Assembly: GCA_021846395.1 (NCBI GenBank)
Contig: JAJZXB010000003.1
Coordinates: forward strand, 62,001-126,000
Length of the DNA stretch: 64,000 nt
Direction of reading: 5' to 3'
From: Thermoplasmata archaeon
GTDB lineage: Archaea > Thermoplasmatota > Thermoplasmata > Thermoplasmatales > Thermoplasmataceae
In this document: in pieces, positions 44,997 through 53,968 of the stretch
How positions within the stretch are numbered: the stretch's first letter is position 1
Layout: every line of letters starts with the position of its first letter
The notes under the pieces: generated by a model
Seen by the model: the letters and a program-made list of their open reading frames with translations, nothing else
Databases searched by the model: none
Told to the model about the DNA's origin: nothing
Made by a program: the position numbers and the translations under genes

Positions 44997-45785
44997 ATGA
45001 TAGTAATAAAAATAGGCGGAAGTATACTTGAAAAAATAATCAATGAAAATGCCCTTCCTGAAATATTGAAAGAAATTGATGATGATATAATAATAGTGCA
45101 TGGGGGCGGCAATTATCTCAATAAGTATGCAGATAATTTTGGATATGAACAGAAATTTGTCACCTCTCCAGGAGGGATTAAAAGCAGATATACAGATAAA
45201 AACACGCTGGAGATATTCACAATGGTCATGTCCCTCATAAACCAGAAAATAGTTCATTCACTGAAACAGGCGGGTATTAAAGCTGTTGCATTAAATGGAG
45301 AATCTTTCATAAGCGCAAGGAGAAAAGACAAACTTGTTATATTGAATGAAAAAAATAGGAAAATGGTCATCGATGGTGGTTATACAGGGAAGATAAATAA
45401 CATAGATGTGGAACCTGTAAATGCGCTTTTAAATAAAGGGTATATACCTGTTGTATCCCCAATAGCATATTCTGAAGAAAGTTACTTGAATGTGGATGCA
45501 GATAGAGCTGCAGCATACATTTCGGGTTATTTGCATGCCAGAATGCTTATACTTATGACAAATGTCAATGGCCTGTATATGGAAGATAAAATTGTAAATG
45601 AAGCGGATAGTGAATATATAAGAAATGTAATAAATAAAGTGGGCCACGGAATGGATAAAAAACTGCTGGCTGCTACAGAGGCCATAGATATGGGAGTTCA
45701 GAAGGTAATTATATCCAATCCATTTAATGATATTATGAGTGGCACCACTATTTACAAAAAAGCTGAGGTAAGTAAAAATTATTGA
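44997..45785 (+). CDS. lysZ: LysW-aminoadipate kinase
   Basis: A 262-aa amino-acid kinase (ArgB fold) that phosphorylates LysW-bound aminoadipate. The N-terminal MIVIKIGGSILEK (K-x-G-G), IIIVHGGGNYLNKYA, GGIKSRYTDKNTLEIF (the LysZ/ArgB substrate loop) and MDKKLLAATEAIDMG segments are all present. It starts 3 bp after the lysY stop and ends 15 bp before lysJ. The family includes enzymes serving both lysine and arginine; with one cluster in view the enzyme may be bifunctional. Confidence 0.93.
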   Translation: MIVIKIGGSILEKIINENALPEILKEIDDDIIIVHGGGNYLNKYADNFGYEQKFVTSPGGIKSRYTDKNTLEIFTMVMSLINQKIVHSLKQAGIKAVALNGESFISARRKDKLVILNEKNRKMVIDGGYTGKINNIDVEPVNALLNKGYIPVVSPIAYSEESYLNVDADRAAAYISGYLHARMLILMTNVNGLYMEDKIVNEADSEYIRNVINKVGHGMDKKLLAATEAIDMGVQKVIISNPFNDIMSGTTIYKKAEVSKNY

Positions 45786-45800
45786 AAATATGGTGACAAA

Positions 45801-46982
45801 ATGAATTATGAAGATGAATATATTGCAAATACATATCAACGTCTGCCTGTAAACATTAAAAGAGGAGAAGGTTCGTATCTATATGACGTTAATGGAAAAA
45901 CGTACATTGATATGATGAGCGGATACGGAGTGGCTATTCTTGGATATTCCAACAGAAAAATAAGGGATGCTGTATGCAATCAGATGGATATATTGCCAAT
46001 TGCCCATGCATCAGAATATACTGAAGCAAGAGATAAATTTGTAAAAAAACTTTCCGGGATAGTTCCAGAGGGATTTAATAAATTCTATCTTGGAAATACT
46101 GGCGCAGAGGCCATTGAAGCCGCAATAAAGGTTGTAAAAAAATCTTCAAAAAAACATAAACTGGTGGCAATGAACAATTCATACCATGGTAAAACCCTTG
46201 GAGCACTTTCCATTACTCATTCGAATAAATACAGAAAATACTTCGATGATATTTTAATAAAAAATGTTGAGTTTATTGGATACAACAATGAGGAAGACCT
46301 TGAAAAAATCAGAAAGGATGAGGATATAGCTGCTGTTTTTTTTGAGCCTGTCCAGGGCGAAGGTGGGATAAATATACCAGATAGAGAATATGTCAGGCAT
46401 TTAAGAGAAATTACAGAGGAAAAAAACATCATACTCGTTGCTGATGAAATTCAATCAGGTCTTGGAAGGACGGGTAAAATGTGGGCACACCAGAATTTTG
46501 ACATAAAACCAGACATAATTACTATTGGAAAGGGCATAGGCGGAGGCATACCCTTATCCGTTACTGCTGGTAAATCCGAGTATATGGATAACCTTGAAAA
46601 AGGAGAGCAATCATCCACAACAGGTGGGAATCCTATCGCGTGTGCTGCAGGCTCTTCTGTTATAGACCAACTCACACCAGAACTTATTCAGGAAGTTCAG
46701 AGAAAGGGAGAACTTTTAAGAAAATCGTTGCATGACGGTTTAGACAATATAAAAATTGTAAGGGAAATCAGGGGACTGGGATTGATGAATGCCATAGAAT
46801 TGAGGGTAAAATTCCTGCCAATTCTGATGGATATGATAAATCATGGAGTTCTTTCACTGTATTCAGGATTAAATATCATCAGATTGCTTCCGCCATATCT
46901 TATGGGTGATGACGATCTGGAGAAGGCTTCATCAATCATATCTGAAACAATAAAAACATATTATAATGAGGTGAACAAATGA
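45801..46982 (+). CDS. lysJ: LysW-lysine/ornithine aminotransferase
   Basis: A 393-aa class III PLP aminotransferase that converts the LysW-bound semialdehyde to LysW-lysine. Seen: LGNTGAEAIEAAIKV, NNSYHGKTLGALSITH, FEPVQGEGGI, LVADEIQSGLGRTGKMWA and the PLP-lysine in IITIGKGIGGGIPLS. A ggtga ribosome site precedes the ATG at 45801. Its last four bases overlap lysX (ATGA). Confidence 0.94.
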   Translation: MNYEDEYIANTYQRLPVNIKRGEGSYLYDVNGKTYIDMMSGYGVAILGYSNRKIRDAVCNQMDILPIAHASEYTEARDKFVKKLSGIVPEGFNKFYLGNTGAEAIEAAIKVVKKSSKKHKLVAMNNSYHGKTLGALSITHSNKYRKYFDDILIKNVEFIGYNNEEDLEKIRKDEDIAAVFFEPVQGEGGINIPDREYVRHLREITEEKNIILVADEIQSGLGRTGKMWAHQNFDIKPDIITIGKGIGGGIPLSVTAGKSEYMDNLEKGEQSSTTGGNPIACAAGSSVIDQLTPELIQEVQRKGELLRKSLHDGLDNIKIVREIRGLGLMNAIELRVKFLPILMDMINHGVLSLYSGLNIIRLLPPYLMGDDDLEKASSIISETIKTYYNEVNK

Positions 46983-47827
46983 GAATTTCTATGCTTTATG
47001 ATATAATACGCTGGGAAGAGAGAGCCATATTGAAATCCATGGAGGATAAAAACATAGAGGCAATACATCTTGATGTTAAAAACATGAATTTAAATCTTGA
47101 AGGGAACAATTATGATTTTGGTGATATCTCGCTGCAGAGATCCACCGGTTACTACAGAAATCTCCATTCAACGGCTTATGTTGAGTTTACTGGAAATAGG
47201 ATAATAAATGACTTTAACTCAACCATAATAACGGGCAATAAAATGTTTACCTCTTTGCTCTTATCAAAGAATCATGTGAAAATACCAAAAAGCTATGTAT
47301 CGTTTTCAAAGGATGTTTTTTTAAAATCCTTCAGCGATGATTTCAACAACAGGGCCGTAACCAAACCTGTTACAGGAAGCTGGGGGCGAATGATATCACT
47401 GCTTAATGATTATTACGCTGCTATGGATATTACAGAATATAAAGAATATATGTATCCATTATACCAGATAAACTATACCCAGGAATATATCAATGATTTT
47501 GGGCGTGATTTAAGGGTATTTGTTGTAAATGATCAAGTTGTTGCCGGAATATACAGATACAAAACATCAATGGACTGGAGAACCAATACTGCCCTGGGTG
47601 GAAATGCAGAACCGTTGAAAATAACGCCGGAAATAGAAGAAATAACACTGAATGCAACGAAATCAATTGGCCCTGGCATATATGGAGTTGATATTCTGGA
47701 GTCAAAGGAGGGGCTATTTGTAAACGAAATAAATGGAAATACAGAGTTTAAGAATACAGTTCCGGTAACCGGCGTGAACATACCTGAACTGATTGTCGAT
47801 TACCTCATTCAAGAGGCAAAAAAATGA
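46979..47827 (+). CDS. lysX: LysW-aminoadipate ligase (ATP-grasp)
   Basis: A 282-aa RimK-like ATP-grasp enzyme that attaches aminoadipate to the LysW C-terminal Glu. Seen: DISLQRSTGYYRNLHSTAY, TGNKMFTSLLLSKNHVKIPK, KPVTGSWGRMISL (ATP lid), DLRVFVVNDQVVAGIYRY and NEINGNTEFKNTVPVTG near the end. The NTEFK segment belongs to the substrate-discriminating region of LysX/ArgX, so whether Glu is also used cannot be settled by eye. ATGA overlaps on both sides (lysJ, lysK) indicate tight coupling. Confidence 0.92.
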   Translation: MRISMLYDIIRWEERAILKSMEDKNIEAIHLDVKNMNLNLEGNNYDFGDISLQRSTGYYRNLHSTAYVEFTGNRIINDFNSTIITGNKMFTSLLLSKNHVKIPKSYVSFSKDVFLKSFSDDFNNRAVTKPVTGSWGRMISLLNDYYAAMDITEYKEYMYPLYQINYTQEYINDFGRDLRVFVVNDQVVAGIYRYKTSMDWRTNTALGGNAEPLKITPEIEEITLNATKSIGPGIYGVDILESKEGLFVNEINGNTEFKNTVPVTGVNIPELIVDYLIQEAKK

Positions 47828-48891
47828 ATACAAGGGACCTGTTAATAAAAATGCTCGAAACGTATTCCCCAAGTGGCAAGGAATTGGAAATCGCTAGGTT
47901 GATCAGGGAATATATGGTTGAAATGGATTTTGAAAATCCCATTATTGATGAAAAATATAATGTGGTTTCAGTATCTGGAAGTGGTGAGCCTTCAATTCTT
48001 ATATGTGGCCACGAGGATACGGTTCCAGGATTTATGCCTGTAAAATATGATGGTGATTTAATATATGGCCGTGGTGCGGTGGATGCAAAGTCCTCGCTTT
48101 TATCATTATTGCTTGGTGCAAAAAAAGCCAGAGACTCTGGGTTCAGGGGGAAAATAATCATGGCATCTGCATCAGGAGAAGAAAGCGATAGCAAAGGAAT
48201 AAATTATATAAAAAATCATTATGAAAAAACCGATTTTGCAATTTTTGGTGAGCCTGGTGGAGCTGAAAATATCACAACCGGATATAAGGGAAGAACACTG
48301 TTTGAAATATACAAAAAAAGCAATGCACATCATGCCAGTTCATCATGGATGGAAGAAAATGCGATAGATTCCCTGATAAGTTTGTGGGAAAGCATAAAAA
48401 CAAGATGGGGTGACAATAAGGATTTCAACTCCATCACCGCTGGAATAACGAAATTCAATGGCGGTGAATATGACAACATGACACCCGAAAATGCAAGCAT
48501 GTCAATTGATATAAGGTATCCAAAATCGGTCGAGCAGCAGGACGTAATAAAATACATGGAAAATGACCTTAAAACAAATCTTAGGGATAATTATTCATAT
48601 GAAATTAAGAACAGTGCATTACCATACATATCAAATATAAAAAGCAATCTGGTTAAATCATTCAAGGAATCCATATCAAGTTACAATTTGAAGCCAAAAT
48701 TAATTTTTAAAAGTGGATCTGGAGATATGAATACGCTGGGCAATGACTGGAAAATACCTGTAATTACCTATGGCCCCGGAGACACAAAATTATCCCATAC
48801 TTCCAGCGAGGTGGTCAGTGTGAATGAAATAGACCTATGTGCAAATATTGTTTCTAATTCACTCCTGTACCTGCAAAAAAACAATTTCTAA
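47824..48891 (+). CDS. lysK: LysW-lysine/ornithine carboxypeptidase
   Basis: A 355-aa M20-type metallopeptidase that releases lysine from LysW. Metal-site motifs: ILICGHEDTVPGFMPVKYDG, GRGAVDAKSSLLSLLLG, MASASGEESDSKG and FAIFGEPGGAENI. The late GDTKLSHTSSE includes the conserved His. It is the last gene of the LysWYZJXK set, overlapping lysX by four bases. The set covers the lower half of the aminoadipate pathway. Homocitrate synthase and the isomerase genes of the upper half are not in the window. Confidence 0.93.
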   Translation: MNTRDLLIKMLETYSPSGKELEIARLIREYMVEMDFENPIIDEKYNVVSVSGSGEPSILICGHEDTVPGFMPVKYDGDLIYGRGAVDAKSSLLSLLLGAKKARDSGFRGKIIMASASGEESDSKGINYIKNHYEKTDFAIFGEPGGAENITTGYKGRTLFEIYKKSNAHHASSSWMEENAIDSLISLWESIKTRWGDNKDFNSITAGITKFNGGEYDNMTPENASMSIDIRYPKSVEQQDVIKYMENDLKTNLRDNYSYEIKNSALPYISNIKSNLVKSFKESISSYNLKPKLIFKSGSGDMNTLGNDWKIPVITYGPGDTKLSHTSSEVVSVNEIDLCANIVSNSLLYLQKNNF

Positions 48892-48952
48892 TTTTTCTAA
48901 ACATAAAATATTTAATTGTCAGTTTGGGCATTTGCATTCATTTTAATTATTG

Positions 48953-49099
48953 TTGAATAGGGCCAAATATGAAAAATTTATAATACTGCCAGTGGTTTGG
49001 CATGGGCGGCCAGTAAATGACATAATAGTACTGAAAAACTCCGATGTAAAGGGAATAGCAAAAAAACATCACCTGACCAAAAGCTTAGGAGATGTTTAG
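48953..49099 (+). CDS. Small 48-codon frame between lysK and HAD-ECH gene
   Basis: An open frame from TTG at 48953 reads NRAKYEKFIILPVVWHGRPV, then VLKNSDVKGIAKKHHLTKSL, and ends 5 bp from the convergent gene's stop. It has protein-like composition but no ATG, no obvious ribosome site, and no family I recognise. It may be a real small protein or the last part of a decayed gene. Confidence 0.3.
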   Translation: MNRAKYEKFIILPVVWHGRPVNDIIVLKNSDVKGIAKKHHLTKSLGDV

Positions 49100-49103
49100 T
49101 CAT

Positions 49104-51029
49104 TCAATTACCCTTGTAATCAGGCTCCCTTTTCTCAAGAAAGGCCTTAATGCCCTCTTTCAGGTCATTTCCGGCATATAGCATGCCCATGGACAGCGAT
49201 TCCTCATCAAAATTCATTGTGGATGTACTGTACATGAGCTTTTTTGCCACATATACTGACGCGGGGGAGATTTTTCTTGATAATCTATCAGCCAGTTTGA
49301 ATGTTTCATCATCTATGTTTTCTTCAAAAATTCTTGTAACAATTCCATATTCGTATGCTTTTTGTGCATTTATACGTTCAGAGGACAGTATCATATCCAT
49401 GGCCCGTGATAAACCTATTAGATTTGGCAACCTCTGTGATCCGCCATATCCCGGAATAAGGCCAAGTGATGTTTCAGGAAATCCTATTATAACATTTGGT
49501 GATGCTACTCTAATATCGCATGCCAGTGAAAGTTCAAATCCTCCGCCCAAAACATATCCTTTCATTTCAGCTATGAATATTTTGTTCATTCTGCCTATAT
49601 GTTCAAATACGGATTCTCCCCTTCTGGATATTTTCATGAATGCATATGCATTGCTAATAAACTGGGATAAATCGGCTCCAGCTGAAAAGTTTTCACCCTC
49701 ACCGGTGATGACTATAACGTGAACGCCATCATCATTTTCTATTTTGTTCAATGTGTCCTCAAGGTCATTTATAACCTCTATACTCATCAAATTATTCTTT
49801 GTATTGTTCAATTTTAATATGCCGACCTTATTTCTAATCTCATACACTATATGGGATTTTTTTTCTTCCTCTTTGGATTCAGCTTTTGGGCTTATTGCCT
49901 CTTTTAACTTTCCATTTTTTATTGTTTCAGATGGAGAGAATACGGATATGTTATATTTTTTATAAAGGGCATTTAATGTGCCTAAAACATCATCGTTTGA
50001 TAGGCCCTGGGCTACAGTTATGGGGCCAAACGGTCTGTTAAGCCCAAGCTTTACTCCAGTTTCTATGTCGGAGGGTACTGCAACGCCATGTTCAATAAGT
50101 TTTGTTGCTTCATTGATTTCCAGAGAGAATACATCCATTAAACTTATTTTATCACTTTCACCGGAATCGGGAATGATTGCTTTTCCATTTTCCCATTTGT
50201 ATATGCCCTCACCTGTTTTCATTCCGAGTTTTTTCGACTCTATATATTTATCAAATCCGTGACATTTTCCATAATCCTCTGATAATTCCCTTCCGTAATA
50301 TTTCAAGGAATCAACAACTGTATCCAGGCCAACATAATCGAATAATTGATATGGCCCCATTGGCAATCCCTGGGATTTGAAAAATCTATCTATCTCTTCT
50401 GGCTTTGCTGTATTATTCTGAAAAACGTTGCATAACAATAGCATTTCGGGTGCAGAAATCCTGTTTACAACAAATCCTGCCTCATCCTTCAATATTTTAA
50501 TAGGTATTTTTCCAATCTTCTTTGAAAGATCATAGACTTCATTTATATATTCCATTGATGTTTTATTTCCCTTTATTACTTCAACTAATTTCATCAATAT
50601 TGGTGGGTTAAAAAAATGCATACCAAGCAATCTCTCTGGATTATTGATGAATTCAGCCATTTCTGTTATTCTCATATTAGAAGTGTTTGATGCTATAATT
50701 TTATTGGTATTTTTTGAAATTTCCTTCAATACTTTTACTTTAATGTCAAATATTTCAGGAACAACCTCAATTGATATGTCTGCCTTTTCAACGGCATCCT
50801 TTATGTTGTTATAAAAGCTTATGCGCTCAAGGGTATTTTCCTTTGTTTTTTCATCTATTTTTTTAGACAACATTAGTTTATCAAGGCTTGTATTCAGGCC
50901 TTCCTTTGCCCTTTCGATAACCTCTGGATAAAAATCTTCAAGATTCACATTGAATCCATTTAGGGCAAAAACCTCTGCTATCCCATGACCCATGGTTCCG
51001 GCTCCTATTACTGCCACAGTTTTTATCAT
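49104..51029 (-). CDS. 3-hydroxyacyl-CoA dehydrogenase / enoyl-CoA hydratase fusion
   Basis: A 641-aa fused beta-oxidation enzyme of the archaeal order (dehydrogenase first). Residues ~1-380 are 3-hydroxyacyl-CoA dehydrogenase: NAD-binding AVIGAGTMGHGIAEVFALNG, SNTSNMRITEMAE, LLGMHFFNPPILMKLVEVI (catalytic His and Glu region) and two C-terminal dimerisation domains. Residues ~395-641 are a crotonase: GEGENFSAGADLSQFI, KGYVLGGGFELSLACDIRVA and ETSLGLIPGYGGSQRLP with the catalytic Glu pair. The ATG at 51029 is clear. It is divergent from the acyl-CoA synthetase gene across 176 bp that probably hold both promoters. Confidence 0.94.
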   Translation of the reverse strand: MIKTVAVIGAGTMGHGIAEVFALNGFNVNLEDFYPEVIERAKEGLNTSLDKLMLSKKIDEKTKENTLERISFYNNIKDAVEKADISIEVVPEIFDIKVKVLKEISKNTNKIIASNTSNMRITEMAEFINNPERLLGMHFFNPPILMKLVEVIKGNKTSMEYINEVYDLSKKIGKIPIKILKDEAGFVVNRISAPEMLLLCNVFQNNTAKPEEIDRFFKSQGLPMGPYQLFDYVGLDTVVDSLKYYGRELSEDYGKCHGFDKYIESKKLGMKTGEGIYKWENGKAIIPDSGESDKISLMDVFSLEINEATKLIEHGVAVPSDIETGVKLGLNRPFGPITVAQGLSNDDVLGTLNALYKKYNISVFSPSETIKNGKLKEAISPKAESKEEEKKSHIVYEIRNKVGILKLNNTKNNLMSIEVINDLEDTLNKIENDDGVHVIVITGEGENFSAGADLSQFISNAYAFMKISRRGESVFEHIGRMNKIFIAEMKGYVLGGGFELSLACDIRVASPNVIIGFPETSLGLIPGYGGSQRLPNLIGLSRAMDMILSSERINAQKAYEYGIVTRIFEENIDDETFKLADRLSRKISPASVYVAKKLMYSTSTMNFDEESLSMGMLYAGNDLKEGIKAFLEKREPDYKGN

Positions 51030-51205
51030 AAATCATTATATTGTATCTATTTAAATTTCTTTTCATATGGAAATTATCTTTATTATTTTTAGGTTAAATC
51101 TTTTATAATTAGTCTCTGGCATGTGTTTATAAGCACTTATTATTGATAATAAAAAGGATAATGTTATTTTAAGAAGATTTATAAATCAAATATTGATAAT
51201 ACATT

Positions 51206-52786
51206 ATGCCAGAATATCAATTGACCATTAATAACCTACTCGAAAGCGCAGTAAGATCAAATGGAGAACAGGAAATTGTTTACCATGACAGTAAAATAAC
51301 GTACAACGAATTTTACCGGAATGTGAAGAATTTCGCAAGAAATCTTATAAAAATAGGCGTTAAACCCGGAGATAGAATTGCAATTATTGATTACGACTCA
51401 ATAAATTACATGTACTGTTATTACTCAATACCAATGATTGGTGCAACAATGCATATGGTGAATATTCGTTACCCACCTGAAATACTTTTTTATACAATCC
51501 AGAATTCAGAGGATTCCTATATTGTGGTAAATTCGGTCTTCATGCCAATGTTAATGCAGTATAAAAACATGTTCAATTTTATAAAGGGTTTTATTGTCTA
51601 CAATGAGGGTGGAAAGGAAAAATACAGTATGGACAATATTTATTATGCTGATGAATTACTATCTGATAATGATTCTGAAATAAAGGAGCCTTCGGAAAAT
51701 GCCATGGCAACATTATTCTATACATCAGGAACCACGGGATTGCCAAAAGGTGTTTATTACACCCATAAGCAGCTTGTTCTGCATTCTCTTGGAGACATAT
51801 CTGCTTTATCAGATAATCCAATAAACATGAAGAAAACTGATGTTATCATGCCACTGGTGCCTATGTTCCATGTACATGCATGGGGCGTCCCATATTTTGC
51901 AATAATGAAGGGAATGAAATATGTGGTTCCTGGAAAATATGATTGGCCAACAGTACTTGAAGAAATGGATAGAGAGCATGTTAACAGATCCGCAATGGTG
52001 CCGTCAATATTATATATGCTAATGTCAGAAAAAAATGGGCCTGAAGTTCTTGGAAAACTAAAGCTGAAGTCTATTATAGGAGGAGCTGCATTGAATTCTG
52101 GGCTTGCCGATAGAGCGGAATCGTTAGGAATGGAGGTGGTTGTGGGTTATGGTATGTCGGAAACAGGGCCTATACTTACTCTATCAACATACAATAATTA
52201 TATTGACAAAAGTGACGAAAATACAAAAAGACTGTACAGAAGAAAAACAGGAATTCCTATATCAATGGTTAACCTCAGGGTAGTATCTTCTGATATGAAT
52301 GATGTAAAAAAGGATGGAAAAGAAATAGGGGAAATTATCGTTAGGGCCCCATGGTTGGCCGAAGGTTATATAAAAGATAAGGAGAAGACAGAAAAATTAT
52401 GGAGGAACAACTGGCTTCATACCGGTGATCTGGCGGTTATGGATAACTACAATTATATAAAAATCGTGGACAGGGAAAATGATGCAATTAAATCAGGTGG
52501 TGAATTTATACCCTCTTTAATTCTTGAGGATTTGATAAGTACCGTGCCTGGCGTTGGAGAAGTTGCAGTCGTACAGAAAAAGGATGAAAAATGGGGTGAA
52601 AGGCCAGTTGCTTTTATCAAAGGAGATGTTGATGAAGCTAACATTAAAAAGAAAATGAATGAATATGTGAATACTGGCAGAATTGCAAAATTCTGGTTGC
52701 CAGATAGCTACTTATTTGTTGAAGAATTTGAAAAAACTGGAACAGGGAAAATAAATAAAAAAGCGTTAAGAGATAAACTGGAGTGA
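51206..52786 (+). CDS. AMP-forming acyl-CoA synthetase
   Basis: A 526-aa ANL-superfamily ligase that activates a fatty acid with ATP and CoA. The P-loop-like A3 motif is LFYTSGTTGLPKGVYYTHKQ near residues 170-190. VVGYGMSETGPILTLS is the A5 region, LHTGDLAVMD the A7 and the A10 lysine is in TGTGKINKKALRD near the C-terminus. The gene set around it makes a medium- or long-chain fatty acid the likely substrate. It starts a + strand operon (ligase, thiolase, two acyl-CoA dehydrogenase genes). A TATA-like atttataaatc lies about 25 nt before the ATG. Confidence 0.93.
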   Translation: MPEYQLTINNLLESAVRSNGEQEIVYHDSKITYNEFYRNVKNFARNLIKIGVKPGDRIAIIDYDSINYMYCYYSIPMIGATMHMVNIRYPPEILFYTIQNSEDSYIVVNSVFMPMLMQYKNMFNFIKGFIVYNEGGKEKYSMDNIYYADELLSDNDSEIKEPSENAMATLFYTSGTTGLPKGVYYTHKQLVLHSLGDISALSDNPINMKKTDVIMPLVPMFHVHAWGVPYFAIMKGMKYVVPGKYDWPTVLEEMDREHVNRSAMVPSILYMLMSEKNGPEVLGKLKLKSIIGGAALNSGLADRAESLGMEVVVGYGMSETGPILTLSTYNNYIDKSDENTKRLYRRKTGIPISMVNLRVVSSDMNDVKKDGKEIGEIIVRAPWLAEGYIKDKEKTEKLWRNNWLHTGDLAVMDNYNYIKIVDRENDAIKSGGEFIPSLILEDLISTVPGVGEVAVVQKKDEKWGERPVAFIKGDVDEANIKKKMNEYVNTGRIAKFWLPDSYLFVEEFEKTGTGKINKKALRDKLE

Positions 52787-52791
52787 TAAAA

Positions 52792-53967
52792 ATGGAAGAT
52801 GCGTATTTGGTATATTATAAAAGAGTCCCTTTTTCAAGGGCAAGACCCAAAGATCCTGAAAAGGATGCTTACAATGATGTTAGAATGGATAAGCTTTTAT
52901 CTGAACTTATCAACAAATCATTAAAGGATACAGAAATAAAGCCAGAAGAAATAGGTGATGTCATAACTGGCTGTGCTTTTCAGGCAGGAGAAAATTGGAC
53001 ATATGGTGGAAGGCACCCTGTGCTTTTATCGAACTTGCCATATACTGTTACGGCAATGTCTATGGATAGGGCATGTTCATCGTCCCTAAATGCCACAGGT
53101 ATAGGGGCAATGGAAATTATGCTTGAAAAATCTGATATCGTTCTTGCAGGCGGGATGGAACACATGACACATGTTCCCCTGGGCGTGGATAATTCATTTG
53201 TAAAGCCTAACATGGAGTTAATGGTAAATCCCAGATACTCAAAATACAACATGAATGTTTCATACAATATGGGGCTAACAGCTGAAAAACTCGCTTCATT
53301 AAAGCATATTGGCAGGGAAGAAATGGATGAATATTCCTATAATTCCCATATAAGGGCAGGAAAGGCATATGATGATGGTTTTATGAAGGATGAAATTCTA
53401 CCGGTAACAGTAAATGGCAAAACCATTGATAGGGATTTGGGAATAAGAAATGATGTTTCTCTGCAACAGATGCAGGATTTAAAGCCGGTTTTCAACGAAA
53501 ATGGAATAATTACAGCTGGAAATTCATCTTCATTGAATGACGGAGCATCTCTGGTAATGTTGATGTCAGGAAAGAAGGTAAAGGAATATGGATTAAAGCC
53601 AGTAGCAAGGGTAGTTGATTTTGCATCCGCAGGAGTTGATCCCACGATTATGGGAGAAGGGCCTGTTCCCGCAACTGAAAAGGTATTGAAGAGAAATAAA
53701 TTGAGCCCTGATGATATTGATTACTGGGAAATAAATGAGGCTTTTGCTGTTGTTGTTCTGAATGCAGTTAAGGCGTTCAATCTGGATTTAAACCGGGTGA
53801 ATGTTCATGGTGGAGGAATATCAATAGGCCACCCACTTGGTGCCACTGGAACAAGAATTGCGGGCACCCTTGGAAGAACATTGAATGACAAAAAGAAGGA
53901 TTTAGGAATAGCAACGCTATGTGTTGGCGGCGGGCAGGGCTATTCTATGCTGCTGGAACGTGTTTAA
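52792..53967 (+). CDS. Acetyl-CoA acyltransferase (thiolase)
   Basis: A 391-aa thiolase. The nucleophile is C95 in MDRACSSSLNATGIGAMEI, INEAFAVVVLNAV and GGGISIGHPLGATGTR carry the conserved Asn/His, and the second Cys is in ATLCVGGGQGYSMLLE. This is the catalytic thiolase I/II type, not the archaeal SCP-2-like form. The ATG at 52792 is supported by a ggagtgat ribosome site that overlaps the end of the ligase gene; a GTG three codons earlier is the alternative. The first acyl-CoA dehydrogenase gene starts 1 bp after its stop. Confidence 0.93.
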   Translation: MEDAYLVYYKRVPFSRARPKDPEKDAYNDVRMDKLLSELINKSLKDTEIKPEEIGDVITGCAFQAGENWTYGGRHPVLLSNLPYTVTAMSMDRACSSSLNATGIGAMEIMLEKSDIVLAGGMEHMTHVPLGVDNSFVKPNMELMVNPRYSKYNMNVSYNMGLTAEKLASLKHIGREEMDEYSYNSHIRAGKAYDDGFMKDEILPVTVNGKTIDRDLGIRNDVSLQQMQDLKPVFNENGIITAGNSSSLNDGASLVMLMSGKKVKEYGLKPVARVVDFASAGVDPTIMGEGPVPATEKVLKRNKLSPDDIDYWEINEAFAVVVLNAVKAFNLDLNRVNVHGGGISIGHPLGATGTRIAGTLGRTLNDKKKDLGIATLCVGGGQGYSMLLERV

Positions 53968-53968
53968 A

